Assembly: GCA_945903605.1 (NCBI GenBank)
Contig: CAMDOH010000016.1
Coordinates: 1 to 43,660 of the forward strand
DNA length: 43,660 bases
Direction of reading: 5' to 3'
Source of the DNA: Akkermansia muciniphila
Lineage (GTDB): Bacteria > Verrucomicrobiota > Verrucomicrobiia > Limisphaerales > UBA1100
In this document: in pieces, positions 42,247-43,660 of the stretch
How positions within the stretch are numbered: the stretch's first letter is position 1
How the letters are laid out: the number at the start of each line of letters is the position of its first letter
Notes under the pieces: generated by a model
Databases searched by the model: none
Told to the model about the DNA's origin: nothing
Seen by the model: the letters and a program-made list of their open reading frames with translations, nothing else
Position numbers and translations under genes: made by a program

Positions 42247-43182
42247 ATGGCTGAAGCACCTCCGCCGGCAGCACCCGCAGTTAAAAAAAAGGCGACTGTA
42301 CGAATTGGGTTACCCCCCAAGCCATCAGCGAAACAAACCATTCGTATCAGCTTGCCGGGAAAGCCCGGCGTACCCGGCGCTGCACCGCCAGCCGCACCGC
42401 GCGCACCCGGCGCTGTTCCATCGGCCCCAATAACCGTTCGTCCACCCTCTTCGGCAACGACAGCTCCGCTCAAACCGCCGGGTGCTCCCGTTGCACCCGG
42501 TGTGCGACCACCCGGTCCACCTTCTGCTCCCACGGCGCCACCCGCTGCACCAGCGACGACTCGAGCCTCAGTACCTGCGCCGGTTGCGCCTCGTCCACCG
42601 GGAGTTGCTCCAGTTCCTGCTAAGCCACCCGGAGCAGTGGCCGATTCAGGCGTACCAACATCTAATAAAGTGCCTGTACCACCCAGAGCTGCAGTAGTGC
42701 CGGCCCGTCCGCCCGGCGCACCACCGACTGCGGTTGCTCCCGCTGCCCCTGCTACAAAACCTGCCGCTGCCGGACCACCAAGGCCAGGCGGACCTCCGAG
42801 ACCGGGTGGTCCGCCACGACCGGGTGGACCGCCACGACCGGGTGGCCAATCGCGTCCTGCTGGACCTGCCAAACCACCGGTTGCACGACCCACTCCAGTC
42901 CGCGCACCTGTACCCGTCGAAGAAGTGATGGAGGCCGAGGCTGTCGAGATCGAAGAGATTGAAGAGGTCGAAACCAAGCCACCTGCGCCAGTTTTCAAAG
43001 GCAAGCCCGGTGCGAAGCCGCCAGTAAAAGCAGGGAAGCCAAGGCCTGTCGTCACTGCGCCGGAAGATGAAGAAGTGCAAGCACCAGCTGGAGCGAACAT
43101 GTTGGACATGATTCTGGCAATTGTCGCTGCGTTGGTATCGATCGGCGTTTGTTTGGTGCTGCTTTTGAAGACTGCGCCCTAA
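42247..43182 (+). CDS. proline/alanine-rich protein with C-terminal membrane anchor
   Basis: 311 residues, not a family I can name. A short basic N-terminus (KKKATVRIGLPPKPSAKQTIRISLP) contains two related TxRIxLP motifs. Then follow about 200 residues of Pro/Ala/Gly/Val low complexity, including four PRPGGP-type units encoded by 18-base repeats at 42781-42852. An acidic cluster comes next (EEVMEAEAVEIEEIEEVE, about 220-237). A single TM helix ends the protein (LDMILAIVAALVSIGVCLVLLL, about 286-307). It looks like a tail-anchored protein with a long extended arm, possibly spanning periplasm or cytoplasm. It lies upstream of trxA with a 52-base gap. Confidence 0.75.
   Translation: MAEAPPPAAPAVKKKATVRIGLPPKPSAKQTIRISLPGKPGVPGAAPPAAPRAPGAVPSAPITVRPPSSATTAPLKPPGAPVAPGVRPPGPPSAPTAPPAAPATTRASVPAPVAPRPPGVAPVPAKPPGAVADSGVPTSNKVPVPPRAAVVPARPPGAPPTAVAPAAPATKPAAAGPPRPGGPPRPGGPPRPGGPPRPGGQSRPAGPAKPPVARPTPVRAPVPVEEVMEAEAVEIEEIEEVETKPPAPVFKGKPGAKPPVKAGKPRPVVTAPEDEEVQAPAGANMLDMILAIVAALVSIGVCLVLLLKTAP
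42781..42852 (+). repeat. four 18-base tandem repeats inside the proline-rich gene
   Basis: Units start at 42781, 42799, 42817 and 42835. The middle ones follow the pattern CGACCGGGTGGACCGCCA and encode RPGGPP. The outer units have diverged by several bases, so the array may be slowly changing in length by slippage while keeping frame. Confidence 0.85.
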
Positions 43183-43234
43183 TCGCAAACTAAGACTTTT
43201 CAACAAGGTCGGATTTGTTACCGTCCGTGCCGCT

Positions 43235-43576
43235 ATGGCATCTCAAACTGTTGTTCATGTCACCGACGCCAATTTTCAGGCCGAGGTAATCAATTCGGAA
43301 TTGCCCGTGCTGGTCGACTTTTGGGCGCAGTGGTGCGGGCCGTGCAAGATGCTCGGGCCTGTGCTCGATCAACTCGCGACGGATTATGCCGGCAAGGTGA
43401 AGATCGCCAAAATCGACATCGATGCCGATGAAGCCACCAAGACTCTCGCCATCAATCAAGGGGTCCAATCGATTCCTGCCCTCAAAGTTTTCAAGGCCGG
43501 AAAAATGGTGGATGAAACCATCGGAGCGCAGTCGAAAGCCAAACTCGCAGCGATGCTCGATCGCGCTCTCGCCTGA
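43235..43576 (+). CDS. trxA: thioredoxin
   Basis: 113-residue cytoplasmic dithiol reductant. The active site WCGPC is at 33-37, preceded by VLVDFWAQ. The buried Asp of VDFW, the cis-proline segment SIPALKVF and the C-terminal GAQSKAKL helix are all in place, so it should be redox-active. No signal peptide is seen. It is preceded by the proline-rich membrane-protein gene and followed by the start of another plus-strand gene 46 bases downstream. Confidence 0.95.
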   Translation: MASQTVVHVTDANFQAEVINSELPVLVDFWAQWCGPCKMLGPVLDQLATDYAGKVKIAKIDIDADEATKTLAINQGVQSIPALKVFKAGKMVDETIGAQSKAKLAAMLDRALA

Positions 43577-43622
43577 TCTGATTCTACTCGGCTTCGCAAA
43601 TCTCACGTCCTAGCATCGGCGC

Positions 43623-43660
43623 ATGACCCTCGCCGATTTGCATTCTGATGAGGCGCTGCG
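43623..43660 (+). CDS. start of a gene cut by the window edge
   Basis: ATG at 43623 opens a plus-strand frame MTLADLHSDEALR that runs to the last base. It follows trxA by 46 bases on the same strand. Too short to identify. Confidence 0.4.
   Translation, partial: MTLADLHSDEAL

Noticed and set aside
42781-42852. Short tandem repeats considered as a CRISPR-like array
   Set aside because: Units are contiguous 18-base in-frame coding repeats without spacers.

Overview
The window looks like chromosomal DNA from a member of the PVC group, most probably Verrucomicrobiota. The reasons are a PSCyt1/DUF1549/DUF1553 cytochrome next to two DUF1501 proteins, an FHA/Ser-Thr kinase with C-terminal leucine-rich repeats, a SecG with a long low-complexity tail, Gram-negative housekeeping genes (surA-pdxA, pdxJ-acpS, lgt, glnD), weak Shine-Dalgarno sequences and frequent GTG/TTG starts. 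No rRNA, tRNA, insertion sequence, prophage or CRISPR array was seen. Genes are packed tightly and no gene-free stretch exceeds 300 bases.

Layout. 1-3.8 kb: a SurA-like chaperone, pdxA and a Sel1-repeat protein (+). 3.8-6.3 kb: an FHA-kinase-LRR receptor (-). 6.5-18.2 kb: an apparent eight-gene operon (+) with an ABC-2 permease, three consecutive SPFH (HflK/HflC/stomatin-like) proteins, a P1B metal ATPase, an ABC ATPase, a second ABC-2 permease and a membrane-anchored helical-repeat protein. 18.2-26 kb: a long minus-strand run lgt, rluD-like, pgk, tpiA, secG, oppA, oppB, oppC. 26-28.8 kb: glnD (+). 28.8-29.9 kb: pdxJ-acpS (-). 30-32.5 kb: comEC (+), overlapping tail to tail with a PQQ-like beta-propeller gene (-). 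34-39.8 kb: PSCyt cytochrome plus two DUF1501 genes (-). 39.9-42.2 kb: a divergent CehA/McbA-type metallohydrolase (+). 42.2-43.7 kb: a proline-rich membrane protein, thioredoxin and the first codons of another gene.

How they fit together. surA/pdxA and pdxJ/acpS keep the pairings known from E. coli, so two consecutive steps of DXP-dependent vitamin B6 synthesis lie about 28 kb apart. lgt, secG and surA serve envelope biogenesis, and pgk/tpiA serve glycolysis. The best candidate for an undescribed system is the SPFH x3 / ABC-2 exporter / P1B-ATPase operon. It would place scaffold proteins, an exporter and a metal pump in one membrane assembly, and the first SPFH protein has a multi-pass membrane domain and a histidine-rich insert. 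The 34-42 kb module looks like a secreted catabolic module of the planctomycete/verrucomicrobial type, with unknown substrate.
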